The position numbers were made by a program, and so were the translations under genes. The notes beneath the pieces were generated by a model. The model made no database searches. It was not told the origin of the DNA and worked only from the letters and a program-made list of their open reading frames with translations. 64,000 nucleotides of DNA. Origin: Candidatus Roizmanbacteria bacterium. Its GTDB lineage: Bacteria; Patescibacteriota; Microgenomatia; UBA1406; GWC2-37-13. The DNA is taken from assembly GCA_012798265.1 (NCBI GenBank), contig JAAZNM010000007.1, positions 1-64,000 on the forward strand. Direction: 5' to 3'. Shown piece by piece: positions 1-8,398 of the stretch; the stretch's first letter is position 1; each line of letters starts with the position of its first letter.

Positions 1-1
1 G

Positions 2-74
2 TGAGCTCGGTGGGACTCGAACCCACAACCAACTCCTTAAGAGGGAGCTGCTCTACCAATTGAGCTACGAACCC
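2..74 (-). tRNA. tRNA-Lys (anticodon CTT)
   Basis: On the minus strand these 73 nt fold as a complete cloverleaf: acceptor GGGTTCG/CGAGCTC, anticodon stem GCTCC/GGAGT around the loop CTCTTAA, and T arm GTGGG-TTCGAGT-CCCAC. The anticodon is CTT, which reads the lysine codon AAG. The discriminator base is A (position 2). Position 1 would give C74; the window then ends, so whether CCA is encoded cannot be seen. It lies 2 nt downstream of tRNA-Val on the same strand and is probably cotranscribed with it. Confidence 0.96.
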
Positions 75-76
75 TG

Positions 77-148
77 TGCGCGCGCATGGATTTGAACCAT
101 GGACCCTCGCGATGTGAACGCGATGCTCTGCCGCTGAGCTACGCGCGC
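77..148 (-). tRNA. tRNA-Val (anticodon CAC)
   Basis: Minus-strand cloverleaf of 72 nt: acceptor GCGCGCG/CGCGCGC, anticodon stem TCGCG/CGCGA around the loop TTCACAT, and T arm CATGG-TTCAAAT-CCATG. The anticodon CAC reads the valine codon GTG. The discriminator is A; the following bases (CAC) show that CCA is not encoded here. It is the first gene of a two-tRNA unit transcribed away from lepB. Confidence 0.96.
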
Positions 149-167
149 TTAAGCATAACGTTTACTT

Positions 168-189
168 ATTATACAATTTTCAATTGTAT
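168..189 (-). promoter_or_regulatory. Putative -10 of the tRNA-Val/tRNA-Lys unit, with inverted repeat
   Basis: Minus-strand TATAAT occupies 168-173, about 20 nt upstream of the tRNA-Val 5' end; no convincing -35 is seen. The overlapping sequence 171-189 is an inverted repeat (ATACAAT, 5-nt loop, ATTGTAT) followed on the plus strand by a T run. As no plus-strand gene lies upstream, a terminator role is unlikely. It may be an operator or an AT-rich coincidence. Confidence 0.4.
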
Positions 190-212
190 TTTTCCCAAGT
201 TTTATTTAGAAT
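184..212 (+). promoter_or_regulatory. lepB promoter (predicted leaderless)
   Basis: TTGTAT (184-189), a 17-nt spacer and TAGAAT (207-212), then 8 nt to the ATG at 221. This spacing puts the transcription start at or next to the start codon, so the mRNA would be leaderless. The geometry supports 221 as the lepB start. Confidence 0.6.
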
Positions 213-220
213 TATTTGTT

Positions 221-802
221 ATGAATATCGTCAAAAAGATAATCGGGTTTGTCATGGATATCTTAGAGACGATAGTCTTCATTGGTTCGCTTTTTATAGT
301 CGTCTACCTGTTTATCATGCAACCGAATCAAGTTAAGGGAGCTTCGATGGAGCCGACTTTCGATTCGGGAGACTATATCCTGACCAGCAAAATCACCTAT
401 AAATTCCGTACTCAAAAAAGGGGTGATGTGATCGTTTTTAAATCGCCCAAAAACCCTGATGTCGAATATATCAAAAGGGTTATCGGTCTGCCCGGAGACA
501 AAATCAAGATCCAGGAAGGTAATCTTTACATAAACAATGCCCTGATCCAAGAAAATTATATCTCCGCCAAAACCAACCTTTGGGAAGGTGGTTTTATCAA
601 GGAAGGCGAAGAACTTGTCATACCCGATAAAATGCTTTTTGTCATGGGCGATAACCGACCCAGGTCTTCCGACTCACGCGAGTTCGGGCCGATACAGGAG
701 GAAAGCATTATCGGTTTTGTTTTTTATCGTTATTATCCGCCGAACAAAACCGGCTGGATAAAAAATCCTTTAGGCAGCCTTAACTTAGATCTTGCCAAGT
801 AA
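221..802 (+). CDS. lepB: Signal peptidase I
   Basis: Type I signal peptidase (family S26) of 193 residues, which cleaves signal peptides of exported proteins at the outer face of the membrane. One N-terminal membrane segment (about residues 16-34) is followed by box B, ASMEPTF, with the catalytic Ser42. Then come KRGDVIVFK and YIKRVIGLPGD with the general base Lys85, and the C-terminal box GDNRPRSSDSREFGPI. The length suits a compact bacterial SPase I. An upstream in-frame ATG at 86 lies inside tRNA-Val and is rejected; the ATG at 221 has a -10 box 8 nt before it. The 3' end overlaps the convergent ParB-like gene by 18 nt. Confidence 0.95.
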   Translation: MNIVKKIIGFVMDILETIVFIGSLFIVVYLFIMQPNQVKGASMEPTFDSGDYILTSKITYKFRTQKRGDVIVFKSPKNPDVEYIKRVIGLPGDKIKIQEGNLYINNALIQENYISAKTNLWEGGFIKEGEELVIPDKMLFVMGDNRPRSSDSREFGPIQEESIIGFVFYRYYPPNKTGWIKNPLGSLNLDLAK

Positions 803-1318
803 CAAGCGCAAGGTAGATGTGGTTTTGGTCACGTCACCCTTTGTTTCAATAATTATCTTTCCCTTAATTCTTGTTTGGACTATATCAATTTTCAACCCAG
901 GGTATTTGCCGGATATTTCCCTTATGTACTTTTCCTTTTCTTCTTTATTAAGATGTTTTCCCTGGCTTTTGATACCGTATAAGATTTCCCTAACCAGATA
1001 ATCGGTCTGGAGAACACTTAAATTACGACTGAGTATCTGCTCGTAAGCCATGATCATCTGATCCTCGCTGTGAAGACGGGAAACGATAAAAAGATGGCTT
1101 ATGGTAATCAGTTTCGAATAATATCCGTCGACGACGAGATCAGGTAACCGATTGAGACGGAGGACATGGCACAGATAAGAAGGCTTCATCCCGAGAAAAG
1201 CAGCCAGATCCTTGATCTTAACGCCTTTTTCGCGGATCAGGTGTTTGATCAGTTTAGCTTTGGATATGAAGTCTTCCTCTTTTTTTATTTGGCTTATAAG
1301 CTCTCCGTTACCGTCCAT
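785..1318 (-). CDS. ParB-like helix-turn-helix DNA-binding protein
   Basis: A 177-residue protein whose first half resembles the HTH core of ParB/KorB proteins: IREKGVKIKDLAAFLGMKPSYLCHVLRLNRLPD is an HTH followed by the typical RLPDLVVDGYYSKLITISH stretch. The C-terminal part (KYPGLKIDIVQTRIKGKIIIETKGD) is a small alpha/beta segment like the RNA-polymerase- or dimer-associated tails of such proteins. The N-terminal CTP-binding domain (GERR-type motif) of chromosomal ParB is missing, so it may be an orphan regulator rather than a segregation protein. A TACACT box lies 8 nt upstream of the ATG (1327-1332). No parA is nearby. Its target is unknown. Confidence 0.65.
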   Translation of the reverse strand: MDGNGELISQIKKEEDFISKAKLIKHLIREKGVKIKDLAAFLGMKPSYLCHVLRLNRLPDLVVDGYYSKLITISHLFIVSRLHSEDQMIMAYEQILSRNLSVLQTDYLVREILYGIKSQGKHLNKEEKEKYIREISGKYPGLKIDIVQTRIKGKIIIETKGDVTKTTSTLRLLLGKI

Positions 1319-1326
1319 ATAAGATT

Positions 1327-1332
1327 AGTGTA
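1327..1332 (-). promoter_or_regulatory. -10 box of the ParB-like gene (leaderless geometry)
   Basis: Minus-strand TACACT ends 8 nt before the ATG at 1318, placing the transcript start at the start codon. The -35 region is poor (CTGAAA at 1349-1354, spacer 16). Confidence 0.45.
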
Positions 1333-1350
1333 GCACAAAAAAGGAGTTTT

Positions 1351-1596
1351 TCAGACCACAGACACGTATCTTTCTCCGGCTTTTTGATAAAACTTGACCT
1401 TTCCCTCTTTGGCGGCGATTATCGTATGGTCTTTTGACAGATAAGTACCAAGACCGGCATTGAAGTTCGAACCTCTCTGTCTGAGAATGATATTACCAGC
1501 CTTTACCAATTGACCGCCAAAAATCTTCAGACCCAATCTTTTCGATTGGGAGTCCCGATTGCCTTTTACGGTTTTTTGCGCTTTTGTATGTGCCAT
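1351..1596 (-). CDS. rpmA: 50S ribosomal protein bL27
   Basis: An 81-residue bL27, which sits near the peptidyl-transferase centre and contacts the tRNA acceptor ends. The family signature is clear: AHTKAQKTVKGNRDSQSKRLGLKIFGGQ followed by AGNIILRQRGSNFNAGLG. It begins directly with MAHTK, so there is no sign of the cleavable N-terminal extension known from Firmicutes. It is cotranscribed with rplU (8 nt gap), the usual order L21-L27. No Shine-Dalgarno sequence is visible upstream. Confidence 0.97.
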   Translation of the reverse strand: MAHTKAQKTVKGNRDSQSKRLGLKIFGGQLVKAGNIILRQRGSNFNAGLGTYLSKDHTIIAAKEGKVKFYQKAGERYVSVV

Positions 1597-1604
1597 ATAA
1601 GAGA

Positions 1605-1916
1605 TTAAATTTTATCGATCTTGATCTGACTGAGTTGAGGTCGAAAACCCCTCACCTTTCTGTATCTGACTTTGGCCTTGAAACGGGCCACCCTAAGTTT
1701 GTCTCCTTGGAGGTTTTTGATCAATTCACCCGAAACTTTGGACGTAAGCAAAGGCGTTCCTACCTCAACCGTTTTCCCGTCATCTTCAAAAACAGCCAAA
1801 GTGTCAAACTCAATCTTGCTTTTTTCTTCAGCCTCTATCTTGTCAACATTGATCGTCTCTCCTTCTTTGACGAGATACTGTTTGCCACCGCTTTTTATAA
1901 CCGCAATTTTTGCCAT
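1605..1916 (-). CDS. rplU: 50S ribosomal protein bL21
   Basis: A 103-residue bL21 that binds 23S rRNA. The N-terminus MAKIAVIKSGGKQYLVKEG and the C-terminal VRYRKVRGFRPQLSQIKI match the family. Two in-frame ATGs exist, at 1922 and 1916. The second is preferred because it gives the family N-terminus and because the TATAAT at 1925-1930 lies 8 nt before it; starting at 1922 would place the transcription start inside the gene. It forms an operon with rpmA. Confidence 0.95.
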   Translation of the reverse strand: MAKIAVIKSGGKQYLVKEGETINVDKIEAEEKSKIEFDTLAVFEDDGKTVEVGTPLLTSKVSGELIKNLQGDKLRVARFKAKVRYRKVRGFRPQLSQIKIDKI

Positions 1917-1924
1917 ATCCATAA

Positions 1925-1952
1925 ATTATACTGAAAAAGTCCAAAAGTTCAA
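1925..1952 (-). promoter_or_regulatory. rplU-rpmA promoter (leaderless geometry)
   Basis: Minus strand: TTGAAC (1947-1952), a 16-nt spacer, TATAAT (1925-1930), then 8 nt to the ATG at 1916. The -35 overlaps the rodA stop codon. Confidence 0.65.
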
Positions 1953-2995
1953 CTCCGATTATCAGGGAATAGCGCCAGCCCAATCATAAAAGACATAAAA
2001 GCGGATCCGCCGTAGGATATAAGGGGCAAGGCGATGCCGGCAACCGGAAGCACACCCAGATTCATACCGACGTTGACTATGATCTGAAAAACCACATAGG
2101 TGATGAAACCTGCATAAAACAAAAAAATGCTTCGATTTTCCTCGTCGCGGCTGTTTACGTATTTGAGGAACTCTTTAATCATAAAATAGACCATAACGGC
2201 AAATAGGGAAAGGACGATAAAGCCTCCAAAAAAACCAAACTGCTCAACCAAAGAGGCAAAAGCAAAATCGGTATGGTTCTCCGGCAGAAAATAAAACCTG
2301 GACTGGGTACCCAATCCCAAACCTCTGCCGAAAAACTTACCCGAACCGATGGTGATGACCGCCTGGATCATATTGTATGAAACTCCTTGAGGATCGGTAT
2401 GAGGGCTGACAAAACTCAGCAGCCTGAGTTTTTGGTATGGCTTCAGTATCAGCCACCCTAAAGGAAGAAACATAACCAAAGTCAATCCCAAATTCATAAG
2501 ATACCTGTTGGGCAGATCGGATAACATGACCATAACTAAAAAAATCGCCCCGTAGACCAAAGCGTTTCCGAGATCGGGCTGTTTGAAAATAATGACGAAA
2601 GGAATGACAAAATACATCAATGAAAGCGCAAAAATTACCCTTTTATTGACGCCTATATGTTTTTTTGCCAGAAACTGACTGAGGAACATAATGAAAAAGA
2701 CCTTGAGTATTTCCGATGACTGGAGATTAAAGAAATATAAGGTTAACCAACGGCGCGAACCCTTGACCTCAAGTCCGACGAAAAAAGTCACGAGAAGAAG
2801 GACTATCAACAACCAGTAAAAAAGATAGCTATTTATCTCAAAATATCGCCGCCCCACCTTCTTTACCACGAAATATACGGTCAAACCAGCGACAAGATAA
2901 GCCAGTTGATTGTAGAAGTAGGCTTGATTTATGCCAAGAAGACTTAACAAGCCAAAAGAATAGATTAAAAATACCGGCAAAAAAATTCCGATCAT
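1949..2995 (-). CDS. rodA: RodA, SEDS-family peptidoglycan polymerase
   Basis: A 348-residue polytopic membrane protein of the SEDS family (RodA/FtsW/SpoVE), which polymerises lipid II glycan strands for cell elongation, usually with a class B PBP. Visible family signatures are QPDLGNALVYGAIFL, the VSYNMIQAVITIGSGKFFGRGLGLGTQSRFYFLPENHTDF loop with the conserved Asp, and the C-terminal GVLPVAGIALPLISYGGSA. The start at 2995 forms an ATGA overlap with the ileS stop; an ATG 14 codons further upstream lies inside ileS and is less likely. RodA rather than FtsW is inferred from its place outside the dcw cluster and the presence of a second SEDS gene at 10196. Confidence 0.9.
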   Translation of the reverse strand: MIGIFLPVFLIYSFGLLSLLGINQAYFYNQLAYLVAGLTVYFVVKKVGRRYFEINSYLFYWLLIVLLLVTFFVGLEVKGSRRWLTLYFFNLQSSEILKVFFIMFLSQFLAKKHIGVNKRVIFALSLMYFVIPFVIIFKQPDLGNALVYGAIFLVMVMLSDLPNRYLMNLGLTLVMFLPLGWLILKPYQKLRLLSFVSPHTDPQGVSYNMIQAVITIGSGKFFGRGLGLGTQSRFYFLPENHTDFAFASLVEQFGFFGGFIVLSLFAVMVYFMIKEFLKYVNSRDEENRSIFLFYAGFITYVVFQIIVNVGMNLGVLPVAGIALPLISYGGSAFMSFMIGLALFPDNRS

Positions 2996-5934
2996 AATTC
3001 GACTTTTAAGGTAGGACCAAAAACCAATTGGTCGCAAGCGACTTTACCGATAATCTGTTTTTTGAAATTTTCAAACTCCTCAGGGACTGTCAACCTGATC
3101 TTTTTTTCGGGGCTGATCGCCATTTTTTTTCTTTCTTCCTGGATCTGACGGATAAGATCCCTAAGTTTGCCTTCCTTGACCAACTCCGGCGATAATCGGG
3201 TATCAAACTCTACTGTTATCTCCTTATCCTTATCAACCGATTTAAAAATGATTTTTTTGACGTTTAGTTCTTCGACGATAAGCTTTTCGTAGTCGGCCGA
3301 AAATTTTTTCGATAAAAACCGGCGGTTTTCCGGCAGGAATATCGTCGATAACGACAGAGGCTGACGGGTCTTTATTTTTATCTCTTTTCTGACGCGCCGG
3401 CCAACCTCCACCACCTGACGGACCAACTCCATATCGGTCAATATGTGATCGTCAACCTCAACCTGAATATCCGGCCAATAATCAAGGTGGACCGATTCTT
3501 TCCCAGTAAGATTGACGTAAATCTCATCGCTTATAAAGGGCATGAACGGAGATATCATGACTGACAGATTGACCAAAGCGGTATAAAGAGTGTTGTAAAA
3601 ACCCGCTTTGTCTTCCAAATCGTTCGAATTGACCCAAAGGCGGTTGCGGCTTCGTCTTATGTACCAGGTCGACAGATCGGAAACAAACTTTTCTATCTCC
3701 AAAGACGCATCCTTGGCGTTAAAACCTTTAAGACAGCTCTCGACTCTCTCCTTCAAAAAAACCAGTCTGTTGATAAGCCAAGCATCAAGAACGTTATCGG
3801 GCAAGATCTTACGTGCGTCCGAAAGATCGGGTTTATCAAGATTGGCATAGTCAACAAAAAATTTGTAGCTGTTCCACAAAACCAGATAGAACTGGCGCCT
3901 GACTTCATCGGCTTTTTTGTAGCCAAACGGCAAGTTCTCCGCCGGATTATGCCGGACGAAAAGCCAGCGCATAACATCAACGCCGATTTTGTCGGCTCCT
4001 TCGTTGAACTCTATCGAATTTCCCCAGCTTTTATGCATCGGCCGACCATCCTCACCGATCAAAGTTCCGTAACCAAGAACGGTTCCGAAAGGATTGAGAT
4101 CTTCCATAACCGTCGACATGGCGATCAACGCGTAAAACCAGTTTTTGAACTGGCCGGGAAAGGATTCGGTAATGAAGTTGGCAGGAATCCACCTGGACCA
4201 CTCTTTTTTATCGGTAAGATACAACGGTTCACCCTGATTGTTTTCCTTGACGGTCGAATAAGCGACAATACCGGCATCAAGCCAGGGATTGCCGACATCG
4301 TCTATCCTGGAAACGACTCTGCCGCATTTGGAGCATTTTATTTTTATATCGTCTATATATGGTTTGTGGGGTGAACGTCCCTCAAACTGTTCCCAACCAA
4401 CAACGGATCTTTCTTTAAGTTCTTTTTTTGAACCGATCACTTCAAAATGACCGCAGCCGCATTCGTAAATCGGCAAAGCCAAACCCCAGTATCGATTTTT
4501 TTTACTTATCAACCAATCGTGCATGTTTTTAAGCCAATCAAGCTCGCGCTCCAGACCGAACTCCGGCAGCCATTTTATTTTTTTGGCGACACCTATCATC
4601 ATTTCCCGAAAAGTCCGTCCCTGTTTTGATTTGACGTCCATTGAGATATACCATTCATCCGCAACCTTCCAGACCAACTCGTGTTTACATCGCCAACAGG
4701 CGGGATAACGATGGGTATAGTTTTCTATCTTAAAAACCCACCCTTCCCCTTTCTCGAGATAGTCAAGGATCAAACGGGGGTTTTTTTTGGCGTTTTTACC
4801 AGAGAAAGCGCCTAATCCGGAAAGATAGTCGGCGTTGTCGGCTATAACAGGAATCATCGGCAATCCCAGTTTTTTCCCGAGTTTGAAATCTTCAACTCCG
4901 GCGCTTACCGCCGTATGGACCAAACCAGTACCTTCGGTAATTGAGATAGGCAAAATGGTATCGTCGGTCGGAATAACCCGATGAAAGGTGTCGGGATTGT
5001 CCGCGGCAACCTTGGCAACCGCTTCAAGGTCGTCAAAAGGACCTCTGTATTTAAAACCAACCAAAGCTTTTCCTTTAACGGTCTTAACGACTTTATGCGT
5101 TTTTTTTGCAAACAGAGATTCAACGACTTCCTTGGCCACCCAAAGCAAATCGCCGTTTTCGTCCTGAACCAACGAGTAATCGAGTTTTTCATCGACAGCA
5201 ACGGCAATATTAGCGGGAATGGTCCAAGGGGTGGTCGTCCAAACTACAAGGAACTCCTTTTTTTGTCCAATAATCGGAAGTTTAAGATAAATTGATTCGT
5301 GGGTAACCTCTTTATAATCTTCAGTCAACATCTCGTGTTGGGAAATGGCGGTTTCGCATCGGGGACACCAGGGTACCGATTCGTGACCCTTGTAAACCCA
5401 ACCGTTTTCGTAACATTTTTTAAGGAAAAGCCAGATCATGTAGTTGTTCTCATCACTCATGGTAAAGTAAGAATGTTCCCAATCGGCGAAATATCCTAGA
5501 CGTTTAGACTGTTCCGTTTGGATTTTGGCATATTTATTGACTCTGTCCTTGCAGAGCCGGACAAATTTGGCGATGGATTTTTTTTTGTCGCCGGGAACAA
5601 GGTTCTCTATCTCTTTTTTGTTTTTTATCTTAAGTTCTTTTTCCACTTCCACCTCAACCCAAAGACCCTGACAGTCAAAACCGCTTTGGAAACGCTGACG
5701 ATAGCCAAGAAGGTTGAAAAAACGAGGCCAAAGGTCTTTGTAAGTCCGACCCCAGGCATGATGGACCCCCATAGGGTTGTTGGCGGTGATCGGACCATCG
5801 AGAAACGAGAAGTATTTTTTTGAACTACGATTTTTTTTTAAGTACTTGTCAACCACCCCATCCCCGTACCAATGACTGAGTTTTTCTTTTTCAAGCTCCG
5901 GGAAGTTGACGTTGTTGCTGACAGCCCTGAACAT
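2992..5934 (-). CDS. ileS: Isoleucyl-tRNA synthetase (eukaryote-like type)
   Basis: A 980-residue class I aminoacyl-tRNA synthetase that charges tRNA-Ile. The order is: catalytic domain with the HIGH-like motif in PITANNPMGVHHAWGR near residue 55, zinc-finger-like WCPRCETAISQHE, editing domain with VVWTTTPWTIPANIAVAV, a second Cys pair in YPACWRCKHELVWK and more in CGCGHFEV and CSKCGRVVS, the KMSKS-like motif in GRPMHKSWGNSIEF, and an anticodon-binding domain. The motif variants match the archaeal/eukaryotic-like IleRS group, whose members are often mupirocin-insensitive (family knowledge, not shown here). It has its own promoter and is translationally coupled to rodA. Confidence 0.96.
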   Translation of the reverse strand: MFRAVSNNVNFPELEKEKLSHWYGDGVVDKYLKKNRSSKKYFSFLDGPITANNPMGVHHAWGRTYKDLWPRFFNLLGYRQRFQSGFDCQGLWVEVEVEKELKIKNKKEIENLVPGDKKKSIAKFVRLCKDRVNKYAKIQTEQSKRLGYFADWEHSYFTMSDENNYMIWLFLKKCYENGWVYKGHESVPWCPRCETAISQHEMLTEDYKEVTHESIYLKLPIIGQKKEFLVVWTTTPWTIPANIAVAVDEKLDYSLVQDENGDLLWVAKEVVESLFAKKTHKVVKTVKGKALVGFKYRGPFDDLEAVAKVAADNPDTFHRVIPTDDTILPISITEGTGLVHTAVSAGVEDFKLGKKLGLPMIPVIADNADYLSGLGAFSGKNAKKNPRLILDYLEKGEGWVFKIENYTHRYPACWRCKHELVWKVADEWYISMDVKSKQGRTFREMMIGVAKKIKWLPEFGLERELDWLKNMHDWLISKKNRYWGLALPIYECGCGHFEVIGSKKELKERSVVGWEQFEGRSPHKPYIDDIKIKCSKCGRVVSRIDDVGNPWLDAGIVAYSTVKENNQGEPLYLTDKKEWSRWIPANFITESFPGQFKNWFYALIAMSTVMEDLNPFGTVLGYGTLIGEDGRPMHKSWGNSIEFNEGADKIGVDVMRWLFVRHNPAENLPFGYKKADEVRRQFYLVLWNSYKFFVDYANLDKPDLSDARKILPDNVLDAWLINRLVFLKERVESCLKGFNAKDASLEIEKFVSDLSTWYIRRSRNRLWVNSNDLEDKAGFYNTLYTALVNLSVMISPFMPFISDEIYVNLTGKESVHLDYWPDIQVEVDDHILTDMELVRQVVEVGRRVRKEIKIKTRQPLSLSTIFLPENRRFLSKKFSADYEKLIVEELNVKKIIFKSVDKDKEITVEFDTRLSPELVKEGKLRDLIRQIQEERKKMAISPEKKIRLTVPEEFENFKKQIIGKVACDQLVFGPTLKVEL

Positions 5935-5943
5935 AATCTTTAA

Positions 5944-5972
5944 ATTTTATCAATATGGCAGAGTTAATTCAA
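5944..5972 (-). promoter_or_regulatory. ileS promoter
   Basis: Minus strand: TTGAAT (5967-5972), a 17-nt spacer, TAAAAT (5944-5949), then 9 nt to the ATG. The predicted leader is 0-3 nt. It separates ileS-rodA from the upstream dcw cluster. Confidence 0.65.
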
Positions 5973-5989
5973 CTTTTACCGAAGAACGT

Positions 5990-7111
5990 TTATTTTTTAC
6001 GTAAAAAAGCGGGGATATCGAACTCTGAGTCCTCGGCCAGAAGATCTTCTTCACTCAAGTTTTCTTCCACCTCTTTTTCCATAGTCTCGATCTCGGGCTT
6101 TTCTTCCGATTTGACCGATACCGGAGTTTCTTTTTTAAACTGGAAAAGTTTGATCCTGTTTTGATCAAACTTGGTGGCAATTAGGGTAATTTTGATCTGG
6201 TCTATCATCTTCTCGTCGATAACGGCACCGAAAATGATATCGGCATCAGGATCGACGGTTTTAGCGATAATCGAAGCCGCCTCGTCCACCTCGTTCATCG
6301 TCAGATCGGGGCCGCCGACAATATTGAAAAGCACTCCTCGAGCCCCTTCTATGGAAACATCCAGCAATGGAGACGATATTGCCTGTTTGATGGCTGCCAT
6401 AGCCCGTTTGTCACCGCTGCCTATACCCATTCCCAATAAAGCGGTGCCGGCATTGCTCATGATCGTCTTTACGTCGGCAAAATCAACGTTGATCAATCCC
6501 GGTGTCGTAATCAGTTCGGCTATCCCTTTAACTCCTTGATGAAGGACTTCGTCTATTTTGTTAAACGCTTCCAAAATCGGCGTTTTTTTGTCGATCACCT
6601 GCAAAATCCTTTGGTTAGGAACAACGATCAACGTGTCAACCTTTTCCTTGAGCTTTTCTATCCCTTCATCGGCAGTCAGTTTCCTTTTTGATCCTTCAAA
6701 CTCAAAGGGCCGGGTCACCACCGATACCGCCAAGGCTCCTTGTTCTTTGGCGACTTCGGCGACTACCGGCGCGGCACCGGTACCGGTACCGCCACCTTCA
6801 CCGCAGGTGATAAATACCATATCGACACCGCTTAGTTCCTCCTTTATTCTTTCTCTTGACTCCTCGGCCGCCTGACGACCGATCTCCGGATCCCCACCGG
6901 AGCCTAAACCTTTAGTGAGATTTTCGCCTATCTGAATCTTGATATTGGCTTTATTGTTAAGAAGCGCCTGAGCGTCGGTATTGACGGCAACGAAGTCAAC
7001 CCCTTTTATCCCTCCTTCGGTAATCATCGACGACAAGGCGTTGCCGCCGCCGCCGCCGACACCGATAACCTTTATTTTTGCTGCCTGACCTGCTCTCGGC
7101 TTAATCAACAT
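5990..7111 (-). CDS. ftsZ: Cell division protein FtsZ
   Basis: A 373-residue tubulin-like GTPase that forms the division Z-ring. The nucleotide-binding start [15 protein letters not shown] lies at residues 12-25, the tubulin signature GGGTGTG at 106-112, and the T7 catalytic loop in [11 protein letters not shown]. The acidic linker (about 325-362) ends in the conserved C-terminal peptide [10 protein letters not shown], which binds FtsA in other bacteria. It is the last gene of the dcw cluster, 7 nt after ftsA. Confidence 0.98.
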   Translation of the reverse strand: MLIKPRAGQAAKIKVIGVGGGGGNALSSMITEGGIKGVDFVAVNTDAQALLNNKANIKIQIGENLTKGLGSGGDPEIGRQAAEESRERIKEELSGVDMVFITCGEGGGTGTGAAPVVAEVAKEQGALAVSVVTRPFEFEGSKRKLTADEGIEKLKEKVDTLIVVPNQRILQVIDKKTPILEAFNKIDEVLHQGVKGIAELITTPGLINVDFADVKTIMSNAGTALLGMGIGSGDKRAMAAIKQAISSPLLDVSIEGARGVLFNIVGGPDLTMNEVDEAASIIAKTVDPDADIIFGAVIDEKMIDQIKITLIATKFDQNRIKLFQFKKETPVSVKSEEKPEIETMEKEVEENLSEEDLLAEDSEFDIPAFLRKK

Positions 7112-7118
7112 AAATTGA

Positions 7119-8393
7119 TTAGGGAATAAACTGTTTAAAAAAATCTTTCAACTTACCCATCGATCCTTCTATCGACAGATCCTTGAATATCTTGTTAAAA
7201 TTTTTTACCTTTCCTTCTTCGGACATTATATTTTTTCTTCCCGACAAAATCAACCCTATAGTTGAAGCGAAAGGAGGGGAAAGCACTTCGTCGACCAGAC
7301 CGGTTACCCCTTCGGGAATCCCGAGCCTGATCGGTAGACCGATAACTTTTTTGCCCGTTTCCAGCATACCGATAGTCAAAGCGCCACCGCCGGTAATCAC
7401 CAGACCCGACGGAATGTTTTGACCCATGGCCGATTTTTCTATCTCATCAAAAATCAATTTAAATATCTCCTCTATCCTTGGCTTCATGATCCCGTCCACC
7501 AAGGTCTTAAGTGATATCGAATCGAGCTTTTCCGGCAAGTTAAGCTGGGAGATCTGTACCTCGCCTTCTTTCTTCCTGAATTTAGCCAAGGCATCGTCCG
7601 AGCTAAGTTGTCCCAAAAAAAGCTTAACCTTCTCGGCTGAGTCAAGCGAGATGCGAAGACCGACGGCGATATCGTTAGTTATATTCTTGGCTCCTACCGG
7701 GATTGAGGACGAATAGGCTATCGCTCCGTCGGTAAATATACAGACATCTATCTTACCGCCGCCCACGTCGACCAATACGACACCCAGTTCTTTTTCGGTT
7801 TCCGTCAAAACGGTTTCGGCCGACGACAACCCGGAAAAAACGTATCCGAGATTGTTGATGCCCAAATCGTTAAGGCATCGATTAATGTTTTTCAGATTGG
7901 TATGGGAAGCGGTAATGATATGAGTATCGACCTCAAGCCTGACGCCGCTCATGCCGATCGGGTTTTTTATCCCGGGTTGGCCATCGACAATATAGTCGCG
8001 CGGTAAAACGTCAATTATCTCTCTGGTATTGGATATCGAGATTGCCCGGGCAGCATCGATGGCTCTCTCAATATCGTCATCGACTATCTCTCCTTGGGGA
8101 TTGGCTACCGCGACTATGCCGTGAGAGTTAAATGAAGAAATATGGGGACCGCCTACCGTAATGTAAGCGCTGTTTATCTTGTGACCGGCCATTCTCTCGG
8201 CTTTTTCCACACTTTCCTCCAAGACACCGGTTACCTGATCGATGTCGACTATCAGACCTTTTTTGACTCCCCGGGAAAGTGTCTGGTTATAGCCGATTAT
8301 CCTCAGTTCTCCACCTTCTTTTGCCTCAATGCCGCAGACTGTTGCAATTTTTGAAGATCCTATATCTATGCCGCAAATGATTTTCTCTGCCAT
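7119..8393 (-). CDS. ftsA: Cell division protein FtsA
   Basis: A 424-residue actin-like ATPase that tethers FtsZ to the membrane. It has the phosphate-1 motif [16 protein letters not shown] at the N-terminus, the SHS2-like 1C insertion ([25 protein letters not shown], then [12 protein letters not shown]), phosphate-2 [17 protein letters not shown], and the adenosine motif [16 protein letters not shown]. The C-terminal end ([13 protein letters not shown]) looks like the usual amphipathic membrane-targeting helix. It is flanked by ftsQ and ftsZ in the standard order with 5-7 nt gaps. Confidence 0.97.
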   Translation of the reverse strand: MAEKIICGIDIGSSKIATVCGIEAKEGGELRIIGYNQTLSRGVKKGLIVDIDQVTGVLEESVEKAERMAGHKINSAYITVGGPHISSFNSHGIVAVANPQGEIVDDDIERAIDAARAISISNTREIIDVLPRDYIVDGQPGIKNPIGMSGVRLEVDTHIITASHTNLKNINRCLNDLGINNLGYVFSGLSSAETVLTETEKELGVVLVDVGGGKIDVCIFTDGAIAYSSSIPVGAKNITNDIAVGLRISLDSAEKVKLFLGQLSSDDALAKFRKKEGEVQISQLNLPEKLDSISLKTLVDGIMKPRIEEIFKLIFDEIEKSAMGQNIPSGLVITGGGALTIGMLETGKKVIGLPIRLGIPEGVTGLVDEVLSPPFASTIGLILSGRKNIMSEEGKVKNFNKIFKDLSIEGSMGKLKDFFKQFIP

Positions 8394-8398
8394 TATAT

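Noticed and set aside
171-189. ATACAAT/ATTGTAT hairpin with T-run as a terminator
   Set aside because: No plus-strand gene lies upstream and the stem has only two G/C pairs; it is part of a divergent promoter region.
86-220. Extended lepB start at 86
   Set aside because: It lies inside tRNA-Val and adds 45 residues without family similarity; the ATG at 221 has matching -35/-10 boxes.
2992-2995. UGA recoded as glycine (Gracilibacteria-type code)
   Set aside because: Several genes end in TGA at exactly the expected family C-terminus (ileS, ftsH, tsaD), with ATGA coupling to the next gene.
5993-6008. TTTTTTACGTAAAAAA palindrome at the ftsZ 3' end as a terminator
   Set aside because: It is within the codons for the conserved FtsZ C-terminal peptide (FLRKK), is all A/T around a 4-bp core, and has no GC stem.
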